Under the pieces are notes generated by a model that saw only the letters and a list, made by a program, of their open reading frames with translations, was not told the DNA's origin and did not search any database. A stretch of 44,997 nucleotides of DNA from contig CAMAWG010000015.1 in the NCBI GenBank assembly GCA_945861855.1, positions 1 through 44,997 on the forward strand, in the 5' to 3' direction. The DNA is from Rhodoplanes serenus. GTDB taxonomy: Bacteria > Pseudomonadota > Alphaproteobacteria > Rhizobiales > Xanthobacteraceae. Both the position numbers and the translations under genes were made by a program. Shown one piece after another: positions 18,901-26,476 of the stretch (positions within the stretch are counted from its first letter, which is position 1; each line of letters opens with the position of its first letter).

Positions 18901-19276
18901 TTCGGTCCTTTGCAATGGGCGGCGCATGCCGCTCTCGCCGACCGGCCGGTCGGGCGAATACGTCGCCGGCGTCCGTTTCAAGGCCTGGAAGCTTGCGTCG
19001 GCACTGCAGCCCACCATCGACGTGCAGGCGCCGCTGACCTTCGACATCTACGACGGTTGGAACGGGCGCTCGCTCGGCGGCTGCGTCTATCACGTCGTCC
19101 ATCCCGGCGGCCGCAACTACGAGACCTTCCCGGTCAATTCCTACGAGGCCCAGGCCCGGCGTCTCGCACGCTTCGAAAGCGGTGGGCACACGCCGGGGCG
19201 CTTCAGCGTTCCAGCGGAAGAACGGTCGCTTGAGTGCCCGATGACGCTCGACCTGCGGCGTCCGACTCAGATTTGA
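15914..19276 (+). CDS. Large transglutaminase-DUF2126 protein
   Basis: The 1120-residue protein starts at ATG 15914, with GGAGAAG nine bases upstream. The N-terminal ~290 residues are a transglutaminase-like domain with a bacterial transglutaminase N region and the Cys-His-Asp triad: SGSCRDSAW (Cys ~179), LHAWTEV (His ~229) and GMDPTSG (Asp ~243). The remaining ~800 residues match the DUF2126 (COG4196) region, with motifs such as [14 protein letters not shown] and [16 protein letters not shown]. The C-terminal part resembles glutamine-synthetase/amidoligase-like sequences, consistent with peptide-bond or amide chemistry, but the reaction is unknown. Its stop overlaps the next start (TGATG), so the genes are coupled. 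Length is usual for the family. Cytoplasmic, with no signal peptide. Confidence 0.93.
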   Translation: MSVLVGLQHITKYRYDRPVVLGPQVIRLRPAPHCRTAIRSYSLKVTPAQHFVNWQQDPNGNWLARFVFPERTTEFSISVDLLADMSVINPFDFFVDPVATNYPFVYPGEFDEELAPYLTREPVGPKLTEYLKSLPRKQQSIIDFIVALNQRLQSDIRYLVRMDPGVQTTEDTLTLKSGSCRDSAWLLVQVLRHLGLASRFVSGYLIQLTSDLKALDGPAGTAKDFTDLHAWTEVYLPGAGWVGMDPTSGLLTGEGHIPLAATPHYQAAAPISGGVEAAKVEFSFEMKIERVDEKPRVTYPFSEEAWIALDALGERVDADLTKNDVRLTMGGEPTFVSVDDYETAEWNTAALGPAKRILADKLIRRLSDKFAPGGLIHHGQGKWYPGEPLPRWAFALFWRGDGKPIWQNPALIAAEKPEQEKSGRKVSADEAHRFTEGLAGRLGITTDHVLPAFEDPAERMLKEGALPHNIDPGDPKIDDPVERARIMREFEKHLSAPTGYVLPVQRWGAQAGGGWISEIWQTRRRRLFLVPGDSPIGFRLPLNSLPHIKPIDEPHLVPADTFAERGALPDPAAMARAFAGIDRTKPPATAARGPKWPTWKPAPAQPAPVQRKPIPVRTALAVEPREGRLCVFMPPIEKLEDYLELLAAVEATAAELNLPLHIEGYLPPFDPRLNVIRVTPDPGVIEVNIHPAASWRDAVDVTRTVYEEARLCRLGADKFMIDGRHTGTGGGNHVVLGGQSAADSPFLRRPDLLKSLILYFQRHPSLTYLFSGLFIGPTSQAPRVDEARHDLLYELDIALSLIPAPGQGEAPRPWLVDRLLRNLLIDVTGNTHRAEICIDKLFSPDGPTGRLGLVEFRSFEMPPDARMSLAQQLLLRALVAWFWREPQHGPLVRWGTALHDRFMLGHFVWEDFLGVLRDLRQAGYAFDPVWFDAQREFRFPFYGSVSHGGVQLEFRHALEPWHVLGEEGGAGGTARFVDSSVERLQVRVEGLNPARHSVLCNGRRMPLSPTGRSGEYVAGVRFKAWKLASALQPTIDVQAPLTFDIYDGWNGRSLGGCVYHVVHPGGRNYETFPVNSYEAQARRLARFESGGHTPGRFSVPAEERSLECPMTLDLRRPTQI

Positions 19277-21783
19277 TGGCGGGCATGGCCCATCTCGACA
19301 GCGCTTCGCAGGAGGACGAAGACCTCGAACCGCTCCTTTCGGGGTACCACTGCATATTCCCGCGCAACTTCGACGAGATGATGGACCACCACGGCCGGGT
19401 CCGCGAGCACTGGCGGCCGTTCCTGGGGATGCTGGCGGCGCTTGGGCCGGAGGAGGTCAACCGGCGCTTTGCGGCGGCCGACCGGCATCTTCACGATTCC
19501 GGCGTGTTCTACCGGGTTTATGAGGACCCTACGGGGGCCGTGCGGCCCTGGCCGCTCAGCCATATCCCGCTGTTGATCGATGCGGCGGAATGGCAGGAGC
19601 TGCAGGCCGGACTGGTGCAGCGGGCCGAGCTGCTCGAAGCGATCCTCAAGGACATCTATGGACCGGCCGACCTCGTGCGCGAAGGGCGCCTGCCGGCCGC
19701 GGTCGTCGCCGGCAATCCGGAGTTTCTCCGCTCGCTGGTCGGCATCGAACCGGCGGGTGGCGCGCATCTGCGGTTCTATGGCGTCGATGTGGGGCGTTCG
19801 CCCGATGGGCGATGGTGGGTGCTCGGCGACCGCACGCAGGCGCCATCGGGCGCGGGCTATGCGCTGGAGAACCGGCTCGCGCTTTCGCGCGCGATGCCCG
19901 ATATCTATCGCGAGCTGCGCGTCGAGCGTGTCGCGCCGTTCTTCCAGGCCTTCCAGGCCGAGCTCGCCGCGCTCAGCCGCCGCGACGATTCCCCGGTTTG
20001 CGTGCTCACGCCCGGGCCGATGAACGAGACCTATTTCGAGCACGCCTATCTCGCGCGCTATCTCGGGTTCCTTCTCGTCGAAGGCGAGGACCTGACGGTC
20101 CGCGACGACGGCGTTTTCATCCGCACCGTATCCGGATTAAAGCGCGCCGAAGTCCTGGTGCGCCGGCTCGATTCCGATTTCGCCGATCCGCTGGAGCTGA
20201 GCGCCCGCTCGCGGCTGGGCGTTCCAGGTCTCGTGCAGGCGATCCGGGACGGCACCGTTGTGATGGCCAATGCGCTGGGCTCCGGCGTGGTCGAAGCGCG
20301 CGCCATGCTCAGCTTCCTGCCGGCGCTCGCGCCCGCCGTGCTCGGCCGCGAGTTGTCGCTGCCGAACGTCGCGACCTGGTGGCTCGGCGATCCCGACGTG
20401 CGCGACGACGTCATGGACCGGCTCGACAACCTGGTGATCGCGCCGGCCTTTTCCGGAGACATCCCGCCGCATATCGATCGCCAGTTCGTGATCGGCAAGG
20501 ATCTCGGCGCCAAGGAACGCGCGCGGGTGGTCGAGGCGATCGGCCGCCGCGGCATCGACTTCGTCGCACAGGAGGCGGTGACGCTGTCGACGACGCCGGT
20601 CTGGGAAAATGGCCAGCTTGTGCCGCGCCCGTTCAGCCTGCGGCTCCTGCTGGCGCGCGATGGCGACGGCTGGCGGGTGATGCCCGGCGGGTTCGTCCGC
20701 ATCGCCGACGATCTCGATGCGCGCGCCATCAACCTGCAGCAGGGCGGGCGGACCGCCGACGCCTGGATACTGTCGGACAAGCCGGTGGTGCAGACGACGC
20801 TGCTGCCGTCGCCGGACCGGATCGTCATCAATCGCACCACCGGCGCGCTGCCGAGCCGCGCCGCCGCCAACCTGTTCTGGCTCGGCCGCTACGTCGAGCG
20901 CACCGAGGCGACGCTCCGCCTGGTGCGGGCCCTGGTCAACCGCTCGACCGAGGACACCCAGGCGGCCAGCGACGTGAACGGCGACATCGTGGCGCTGCTT
21001 CGCTCCTGGGAGGCGGTGCCGGAGGACCTCTTGAATGTCCGGCCGGGCATCGTTGCCGCCGCGGTCCTGCAGCAGCGCGAGTTGAGCGGGGCGCTACCCT
21101 TCCTCGTCGGCTCCGCGCAATCGGCCGCTTCCGTGATCCGGGACCGGTTCTCGCCGGACGCCTGGCGGGCGCTGACCGAGCTTGTCGAGCTGATCCGGGC
21201 GCCGTTCGAGCAGGGGCCGAACGAAAGCGCCATCTTCGAGCGCGTCAACGGGGCGCTGCGCATCCTTGCGTCTTTCTCCGGCCTCGCGCAGGAAAACATG
21301 AGCCAACTCGCGGGCTGGCGCTTCCTGGAAATCGGGCGCCGCATCGAGCGCACGCTTGCGACCTGCGCGTTCGTCCGCCAGTTCGCCTTCGGGGCCGAGC
21401 CCGAGGGCGCGCTGGACGTGCTGCTGGAACTGGCCGACAGCCAGATCACCTACCGGCTGCGCTATGTCATGGTGGCGGCGGCGGCGCCGGTGGTCGATCT
21501 CGTGGCGCTCGACCCGAACAATCCGCGCTCCATCGCCTATCAGCTCGCCCGCATCGAGACGCATCTCGCGGCGATGCCCAAGCGCGACGACAGCCGCCTG
21601 ACGCCGCCCGAGCAGATCGCGGTCACGCTTGCGACGAAAATGCGGACCGCCGACGTTTCCACGATCGACGAGGCCGCGCTGCTCGAAGTGACCGGAGCAT
21701 TGATGATGCTGTCGGAGGTGGTCGCCTCGACCTATTTCACGACACGCGAGCGCTCCGAAGCGCCGTGGGAGTCGCTCGGATGA
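19276..21783 (+). CDS. Circularly permuted ATP-grasp and alpha-E domain fusion protein
   Basis: The 835-residue protein fuses a circularly permuted type 2 ATP-grasp ligase domain (about residues 60-490; COG2308/DUF404-DUF407 style, with CVLTPGPMNETYFEH, GEDLTVRDDGVFIRT and RPFSLRLLLA) to an alpha-helical alpha-E domain (about 520-825; DUF403 style, opening LPSRAAANLFWLGRYVERTE). In many bacteria these are separate adjacent genes. I place the start at ATG 19276 because it overlaps the upstream stop in the common TGATG arrangement. An in-frame ATG at 19234 would add 14 residues. The stop overlaps the following ATG (ATGA). The domain set predicts ATP-dependent amide or peptide ligation, with no known substrate. 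Confidence 0.9.
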   Translation: MAGMAHLDSASQEDEDLEPLLSGYHCIFPRNFDEMMDHHGRVREHWRPFLGMLAALGPEEVNRRFAAADRHLHDSGVFYRVYEDPTGAVRPWPLSHIPLLIDAAEWQELQAGLVQRAELLEAILKDIYGPADLVREGRLPAAVVAGNPEFLRSLVGIEPAGGAHLRFYGVDVGRSPDGRWWVLGDRTQAPSGAGYALENRLALSRAMPDIYRELRVERVAPFFQAFQAELAALSRRDDSPVCVLTPGPMNETYFEHAYLARYLGFLLVEGEDLTVRDDGVFIRTVSGLKRAEVLVRRLDSDFADPLELSARSRLGVPGLVQAIRDGTVVMANALGSGVVEARAMLSFLPALAPAVLGRELSLPNVATWWLGDPDVRDDVMDRLDNLVIAPAFSGDIPPHIDRQFVIGKDLGAKERARVVEAIGRRGIDFVAQEAVTLSTTPVWENGQLVPRPFSLRLLLARDGDGWRVMPGGFVRIADDLDARAINLQQGGRTADAWILSDKPVVQTTLLPSPDRIVINRTTGALPSRAAANLFWLGRYVERTEATLRLVRALVNRSTEDTQAASDVNGDIVALLRSWEAVPEDLLNVRPGIVAAAVLQQRELSGALPFLVGSAQSAASVIRDRFSPDAWRALTELVELIRAPFEQGPNESAIFERVNGALRILASFSGLAQENMSQLAGWRFLEIGRRIERTLATCAFVRQFAFGAEPEGALDVLLELADSQITYRLRYVMVAAAAPVVDLVALDPNNPRSIAYQLARIETHLAAMPKRDDSRLTPPEQIAVTLATKMRTADVSTIDEAALLEVTGALMMLSEVVASTYFTTRERSEAPWESLG

Positions 21784-22658
21784 TCTACGACGTTCGCCAG
21801 GAGACGATCTATCATTACGATTCCCCGGTCGCCTATGGGCACCACGTCCTGCGGCTCACCCCGATCGACCGGCAGCGCCAGCGCGTGCACGCCGCGGCTC
21901 TCGACATCGTGCCGAAGCCGATCGAACGCCGCGAAGGCAAGGACTTCTTCGGCAACCGCGTCACCTGGATCGCGTTCGACCAGCCGCACGACACCTTGAC
22001 GGTGCGGATCGCGGCGCGCATCGCCGTGGAGCAGCCGGTCCCGGTCAAGCCGGAGGCAACTCCCGCCTGGGAGGAGGTGCGGGCGGCGGCCTTCGCCTGC
22101 GCCGACCTGTCGCCGCAGGCGCCGTCGCATTACCTGTTCCCGAGCCGTCAGGTGTCGCTCGATCCGGAGATTTGCGATTATGCGGCGGAGAGCTTTCCGC
22201 CCGGGCGATCCGTGCTCGGCGGAGCGATCGATCTGATGAACCGCATCAAGGCGGAGTTCGTCTACGAGGTCGGCGCGACCACCGCCTCGACCACGCCGCC
22301 GATGTCGTTCGCGCTGCGGCGCGGCGTCTGCCAGGACTTCACCCACATCATGATTTCCGGCATGCGGTCGCTCGGCCTGCCGGTGGCCTATGTCAGCGGC
22401 TACCTGCGGACGGTGCAATCGCCCGACGAGAAGCGGCTCGAAGGCGCCGACGCGATGCACGCCTGGGCGCTGGCCTGGTGCGGCGAGGAGGCGGGCTGGA
22501 TCGGGCTCGACCCGACCAACGATATTCTGGCGAGCCACGACCATGTCGTGCTGGCGATCGGCCGCGACTACGCCGACGTGGCGCCGGTCGACGGCGTCAT
22601 CTTCGCCTCCGGCGCCCAACGGTTGGAAACCTCCGTGCATGTCGTGCCGGTCGGCTAG
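21780..22658 (+). CDS. Small transglutaminase-family protein
   Basis: The 292-residue protein has an N-terminal beta-rich transglutaminase N domain (YDVRQETIYHYDSPV, then LRLTPIDRQRQRV). A catalytic core follows with Cys ~183 in RRGVCQDFTH, His ~226 in DAMHAWALAW and Asp ~243 in IGLDPTND. No signal peptide is present. It begins at ATG 21780, overlapping the TGA of the ATP-grasp gene, so it is the last gene of a tightly coupled operon. Such papain-like enzymes can act as amidases/proteases or as cross-linking enzymes. Together with a ligase (ATP-grasp) it suggests a make-and-cleave peptide or amide system. Its stop TAG shares CTAG with the stop of the convergent gene. Confidence 0.92.
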   Translation: MIYDVRQETIYHYDSPVAYGHHVLRLTPIDRQRQRVHAAALDIVPKPIERREGKDFFGNRVTWIAFDQPHDTLTVRIAARIAVEQPVPVKPEATPAWEEVRAAAFACADLSPQAPSHYLFPSRQVSLDPEICDYAAESFPPGRSVLGGAIDLMNRIKAEFVYEVGATTASTTPPMSFALRRGVCQDFTHIMISGMRSLGLPVAYVSGYLRTVQSPDEKRLEGADAMHAWALAWCGEEAGWIGLDPTNDILASHDHVVLAIGRDYADVAPVDGVIFASGAQRLETSVHVVPVG

Positions 22659-23365
22659 GTTTTTGACGGCGCCCTTCGCTCGCGAAGAAACCGGCGGGTG
22701 GATGGGGCATTCTCGCCCGCAATGGCGGCGAACGGCGGCGGCCGTCCCGCGAACTCGTCCTCCAGCATCCGCAGCGATGTCTCGTCGTCCACGTCATACC
22801 AGCCCGGCACCTCGGCCACCGGCAGACCGATCTCGCGCGCCCGGTCGAGCGTGACGCGATAGACCGCATCGGTGCTCCACGGAATATCCTGAAACAGCCG
22901 CGCGTGCATCTTCGACAGTCCGATCAACGTATAGCCGCCGTCGTGCGCCGGGCTCAGCACCACGTTGTCGCCGCGCCGGACCGCATCCACCGACGCGCGC
23001 AGGATCGCCTGCGGCAGTGTCGGCCCGTCGGCGTTCACCAGCACCGCGCCGTCGTGCCCGGCCGTCAGCAAATCCTCAATGCCTCGAATGAGGCGCGCGC
23101 CGAGATCGCCTTCAACCTGGGGCATCAACGCGAAACCCTCCGGCAGCAGGCGGCGCAACGCCGCCTCGGAGCCCCGCGGCGTGTAGAGCGCGTAGCCGGT
23201 CACGTCGCCGCCGCCGGCCAGCCGTGCGACGGTGCGGGCCACGTCCTCGATGAAGCAGGCCGAGATCGCCGCGCACTCCTCCGGCCGCAACGGCGGCGAA
23301 AGGCGGGTCTTCGATTGCCCGGCTTCCGGCGTCTTGCAGACGATGGCCACGGCGACCGTGCGCAA
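22655..23365 (-). CDS. TIGR04282-family glycosyltransferase (DUF2064)
   Basis: The 236-residue protein has a GT-A-like nucleotide-sugar fold: an N-terminal VAIVCKTPEAGQSKTRL, a central VNADGPTLP in place of the usual metal-binding DxPxLP motif, and PAHDGGYTLIGL. This matches the TIGR04282/DUF2064 family. Some members sit in arsenosugar biosynthesis clusters, but no arsenic gene is present here, so that role is not supported. The start is TTG 23365, chosen because GGAGAA stands seven bases upstream and no ATG is available in the frame. It is convergent with the transglutaminase gene and their stop codons overlap by four bases. A membrane-lipid or glycan sugar transferase role is possible. Confidence 0.85.
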   Translation of the reverse strand: MRTVAVAIVCKTPEAGQSKTRLSPPLRPEECAAISACFIEDVARTVARLAGGGDVTGYALYTPRGSEAALRRLLPEGFALMPQVEGDLGARLIRGIEDLLTAGHDGAVLVNADGPTLPQAILRASVDAVRRGDNVVLSPAHDGGYTLIGLSKMHARLFQDIPWSTDAVYRVTLDRAREIGLPVAEVPGWYDVDDETSLRMLEDEFAGRPPPFAAIAGENAPSTRRFLRERRAPSKT

Positions 23366-23463
23366 CGAAATTCTCCGAGAGTGCAGCGATTGTCAAAAGA
23401 CATAGCAATCTTTCACGCGCCGCGCTTCTTGCATTTCCGCCGGCGGCTCCCATTTCAGCGCGC

Positions 23464-23850
23464 ATGAGCAGCGCGCAATTCGGCAACTACGGGTTCGATT
23501 TTTCGCGGCCGCAGTCGCGGGCCGAGCGCATCGCGCGGCTGGACGCGCTGGCGACATTGTTCGACACCGCCTTCGTCGTGCCGGGAACCAATATCCGCTT
23601 CGGCATCGATGCATTGATAGGCCTCGTTCCCGGCATCGGCGACGCGATCACCACCGTGATGTCGCTGTACATCGTGCGCGAGGCGCGGGAACTCGGCGCG
23701 CCGCGCCACCTGCTGGCCCGGATGCTGGCCAATGTCGCGCTCGACAGCGTGGTCGGAGCGGTGCCGTTTCTCGGCGATGCGTTCGACGTGATGTGGCGCG
23801 CCAACCGCCGCAACATGGCGCTGCTGCGGAAGCACCTCGACCGCCGCTAA
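23464..23850 (+). CDS. DUF4112 membrane protein
   Basis: The 128-residue protein carries two symmetrical hydrophobic segments, each with a Pro-Gly/Asp turn: LIGLVPGIGDAITTVMSLYI and VVGAVPFLGDAFDVMWRAN. These are the hallmark of the DUF4112 family. The N-terminus is basic and helical (RAERIARLDALATLFD) and the C-terminus ends LLRKHLDRR. Length fits the family and the function is unknown. ATG 23464 is 98 bp from the divergent glycosyltransferase start. It probably inserts in the inner membrane as two re-entrant or spanning helices. No operon partner is visible, because the next genes run leftward towards it. Confidence 0.87.
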   Translation: MSSAQFGNYGFDFSRPQSRAERIARLDALATLFDTAFVVPGTNIRFGIDALIGLVPGIGDAITTVMSLYIVREARELGAPRHLLARMLANVALDSVVGAVPFLGDAFDVMWRANRRNMALLRKHLDRR

Positions 23851-23916
23851 TTGGCGGCCAGCGCATGATTGCTTTGCGTGGATCGCTGACCGGATTCAAT
23901 ATTACTCGATCGCGCG

Positions 23917-24696
23917 CTAATCGGTGCGCCAGCGGCCGAAATGGACCTCGGCGCGCCGCACGATCTCGTTCATCACGATGGCCATCGCCGCCAGCACCGA
24001 GACCAGTCCGAGCAGCTTGGTCGGATCGAACGCCTGGGTGAAAAGCTGCGTGAAATAGCCGATGCCGGCGCTGGACACGTAAAGTTCCGCCAAGAGCACG
24101 CCGAGCAGCACCCCGGTCATGCCGAGCCGCATCCCGGCAAAGAACGTCGGGATCATGTGCGGGAAGATTACCCAGCGGAAAATCTGCCAGCGGCTCGCAC
24201 CCATCGAATGCGCCGCGGTCATCAGGATCGGCTTGATGTTCTGCACGCCGGCGACGATGGTGACGATGATCGGGAAGATGCCGTGGCTGACGCCGAAGGC
24301 GATCTTCGACGGCGGGCCTATTCCGAAATACAGGATGAACAGCGGCAGGATGGTGACCTGCGGCGTGCCGTAGAGCAGGAGAATGATCGGCATCAGGCTG
24401 CGGTTGGAAAACCGCGACAGGCCGACCGCGAGCCCGATCGGGAGCCCGGCCGCGACCGAGATCGCAAACGCGACCGCAAGCTCCCAGAAGGTGATCTGCA
24501 GCGCCTTCGGAATGCCCGGAGTCTCGAACAACTCGCCGAACGAGGCCACCACCCGCGACGGCGGGCTGAGAAACGACGGATCGATCCACCAGCGCGCCGA
24601 AATTTCCCAGAGCAGGAACAGGGCCACCACCACCGCGAGCCGCGCCAGCCCCGGATGGCGGTAGAGCACCTTCTGGAGATGCAGGGGCCGGTTCAT
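23917..24696 (-). CDS. NitT/TauT-type ABC transporter permease (second)
   Basis: The 259-residue inner-membrane protein has about six TM helices and the permease EAA loop GASRWQIFRWVIFPHMIPTF, which contacts the ATPase. It belongs to the binding-protein-dependent permease family used for nitrate, taurine, sulfonates, aromatic and pyrimidine precursors. ATG 24696 overlaps the stop of the upstream permease gene (ATGA). It is therefore the third gene of an ATPase-permease-permease operon, and the two permeases probably form a heterodimer. The substrate cannot be told from the permease. Nearby hydantoinase genes and a distant NitT-type binding protein suggest an N-containing organic compound. Confidence 0.92.
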   Translation of the reverse strand: MNRPLHLQKVLYRHPGLARLAVVVALFLLWEISARWWIDPSFLSPPSRVVASFGELFETPGIPKALQITFWELAVAFAISVAAGLPIGLAVGLSRFSNRSLMPIILLLYGTPQVTILPLFILYFGIGPPSKIAFGVSHGIFPIIVTIVAGVQNIKPILMTAAHSMGASRWQIFRWVIFPHMIPTFFAGMRLGMTGVLLGVLLAELYVSSAGIGYFTQLFTQAFDPTKLLGLVSVLAAMAIVMNEIVRRAEVHFGRWRTD

Positions 24697-25460
24697 CGGC
24701 GATTGGCCCGCCGTTCGACCGAGGAGACGACCGAGTTGAGGAAGGCTGCGATCACCACCACGAAGGCGATGTAGGCAAACATCCGCGCCGTCTCCATCGC
24801 CTCGGCCAGATGCACGATCTTGTGGCCAAGGCCGGCGAGCGAGGCGAGGGTTTCGCTGCCGAGGATGGACAGGAGCGTGACGGTGAAGCCGATGCGCAAT
24901 CCCGTCAGAATCACCGGGAAGGCCGCTGGCAGCAGCACATAGCGGAACATCTGCACGTCGGAGGCGCCCATCGAGCGCGCGGCGGTAATGAATATCCTGT
25001 CCACGTAGCCGAATCCCGCGATAGTGTTGAGCACGATCGGGAAGAAGCTGATGGTGGTGCCGAGCGCGATCTTCGATCCCTCGCCCAGCCCGAAGAACAG
25101 CACATAAAGCGGCAGGAACAGGATGATCGGCACGGAATAGAAGCCGGCGAGCAGCGGCTCGAACACCTTGATGAGAAATTGCGAGCGGCTGATGAGATAG
25201 CCGAGGGTGACGCCGGTGCTGCATGAAATCGCGAATGCGACCGCGACCTCGGTCAGCGTCACCTTCAGATCGGGCAGGTACTCGCCCGAGCCGAGCACGT
25301 CCTTCAGCTCCTGCCAGACGTTCAGCGGATTGGGCAGCAGGAGGCGGTTGACGCCCCAGTAGGCGGTCGCGAAATACCAGAACCCCATCAGCGCGACGAG
25401 GAAGCCTACCTGCACCGCACGGCTGGCGATCTTGTCCCGCCGGTCCTGCTTTGCGCTCAT
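24693..25460 (-). CDS. NitT/TauT-type ABC transporter permease (first)
   Basis: The 255-residue inner-membrane protein is similar in layout to its neighbour. It has a leading TM helix (VGFLVALMGFWYFATAYWG), a periplasmic stretch, and a core with the EAA loop GASDVQMFRYVLLPAAFPVI. It starts at ATG 25460, overlapping the stop of the ATPase gene by four bases (ATGA), and its own stop overlaps the start of the second permease. The triple overlap shows one tightly coupled operon. Two non-identical permeases in a TauT-like system are less usual than a single homodimeric one, though not rare in Hyphomicrobiales. A periplasmic binding protein is not encoded in the operon. Confidence 0.92.
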   Translation of the reverse strand: MSAKQDRRDKIASRAVQVGFLVALMGFWYFATAYWGVNRLLLPNPLNVWQELKDVLGSGEYLPDLKVTLTEVAVAFAISCSTGVTLGYLISRSQFLIKVFEPLLAGFYSVPIILFLPLYVLFFGLGEGSKIALGTTISFFPIVLNTIAGFGYVDRIFITAARSMGASDVQMFRYVLLPAAFPVILTGLRIGFTVTLLSILGSETLASLAGLGHKIVHLAEAMETARMFAYIAFVVVIAAFLNSVVSSVERRANRR

Positions 25461-26278
25461 GGCTGCGGCACCGCCGTCGCCGACTGCTCGACCGCCTTGC
25501 GGATCTCGTCGTGCAGCAGGCCGTAGAGGGTGTTGCGCAGCCGGCTGAACTTTTCCGTCGTCACGAAGGAGGGGCTGCGCGGATGCGGCTCGTCGATCTC
25601 GATGATCTCCTTGATGCGGCCCGGCCGCGCCGAGAACACCGCCACGCGGTCGGCAAGGAACACCGCTTCGCCCAGCGAATGGGTGACGAACACGATGGTC
25701 TTCTCGCTGCGGGAGAGCAGCACGGAAAGGTCTTCGCCGAGGATCATCCGGGTCTGCTCGTCGAGCGCGCCGAATGGCTCGTCCATCAGGAGGGTGCCGG
25801 TTTCGAGGCTCAGCGCCCGCGCCAGCGCCGCGCGCTGCCGCATGCCGCCGGAAAGCTGCGCCGGGTAGTGGCCCATGAAGTCCTTGAGCCCGACCGCCTC
25901 CAGGGCCTTGCGCGCGCGGGGCTCCTGCTCGGATTTCGGCACGCCCTGGAACACCATGCCGAGCTTGACGTTCTCGATGATCGTGCACCAGGGAAACAGC
26001 GCGTTCTCCTGGAACACGAAGGCGATGTCGCGCGGCAGCGGCGCGCGCACCGGCTTGCCGTGGACCTCGACGTTTCCGGTGGTGGGCGTGAGCAGGCCGC
26101 CGATCATGTTGAGCAGCGTGCTCTTGCCGCAGCCGCTCGGCCCGATCAGGCAAAGCAGTTCCCCCCGCTCGATGTCGAGCGAGGTATGCGACAGCGCGAG
26201 CACGAACTGCGCGTCGCCCGGCTCGCCGAATTCATGCGAGACGTCCCTGATGCGTATGGCGGCGTCGCCGGCGGTCAT
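25457..26278 (-). CDS. NitT/TauT-type ABC transporter ATP-binding protein
   Basis: The 273-residue cytoplasmic ATPase has Walker A GPSGCGKST (about 43-51), Q-loop VFQENALFPW, signature LSGGMRQR and Walker B LLMDEPFGALDEQT, followed by the H-loop VTHSLGEAVF. This is the standard SsuB/TauB/NrtD subfamily pattern. It is the first gene of the three-gene transporter operon. The region upstream holds a palindromic repeat (family B) and, 198 bp away in the same direction, the hydantoinase B gene. It energises uptake through the two permeases and is functional as far as motifs show. Confidence 0.93.
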   Translation of the reverse strand: MTAGDAAIRIRDVSHEFGEPGDAQFVLALSHTSLDIERGELLCLIGPSGCGKSTLLNMIGGLLTPTTGNVEVHGKPVRAPLPRDIAFVFQENALFPWCTIIENVKLGMVFQGVPKSEQEPRARKALEAVGLKDFMGHYPAQLSGGMRQRAALARALSLETGTLLMDEPFGALDEQTRMILGEDLSVLLSRSEKTIVFVTHSLGEAVFLADRVAVFSARPGRIKEIIEIDEPHPRSPSFVTTEKFSRLRNTLYGLLHDEIRKAVEQSATAVPQP

Positions 26279-26343
26279 GGACTAATCTTCGCGGTCACTA
26301 CAGGGAGCCGCCGGGGCGTGCTCATCTGACAGGAAATCAACCA

Positions 26344-26430
26344 CGTCATGGCCGGGCTTGTCCCGGCCATCCACGCCTTGCTTGGCAAGAAAGAAAGACG
26401 TGGATGCCCGGCACAAGGCCGGGCATGACG
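26344..26430. repeat. Palindromic intergenic repeat, family B, copy 1
   Basis: CGTCATGGCCGGGC...CCGGCCATCCACG is followed by an inverted version, CGTGGATGCCCGG...GGCCGGGCATGACG, making a long imperfect hairpin. Elements of this pattern are abundant in Bradyrhizobiaceae intergenic regions. A single arm recurs at 32513-32545. It lies between the hydantoinase B stop and the transporter ATPase start. Confidence 0.8.
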
Positions 26431-26476
26431 TTGAGATACTGGTGCTGACGGGTCTGTCATTTCGGCAGATACGGCA

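Noticed and set aside
16448-19189. 913-residue open frame on the - strand
   Set aside because: It is antisense to the transglutaminase-DUF2126 gene, whose motifs are unambiguous.
22655-23365. Arsenosugar biosynthesis role for the TIGR04282 glycosyltransferase
   Set aside because: No arsenic methylation or transport gene lies nearby, and the family name alone is not evidence.
26279-26476. CRISPR or insertion sequence at the repeat between hydantoinase B and the transporter
   Set aside because: There is a single inverted element with no regularly spaced direct repeats, transposase or target duplication.
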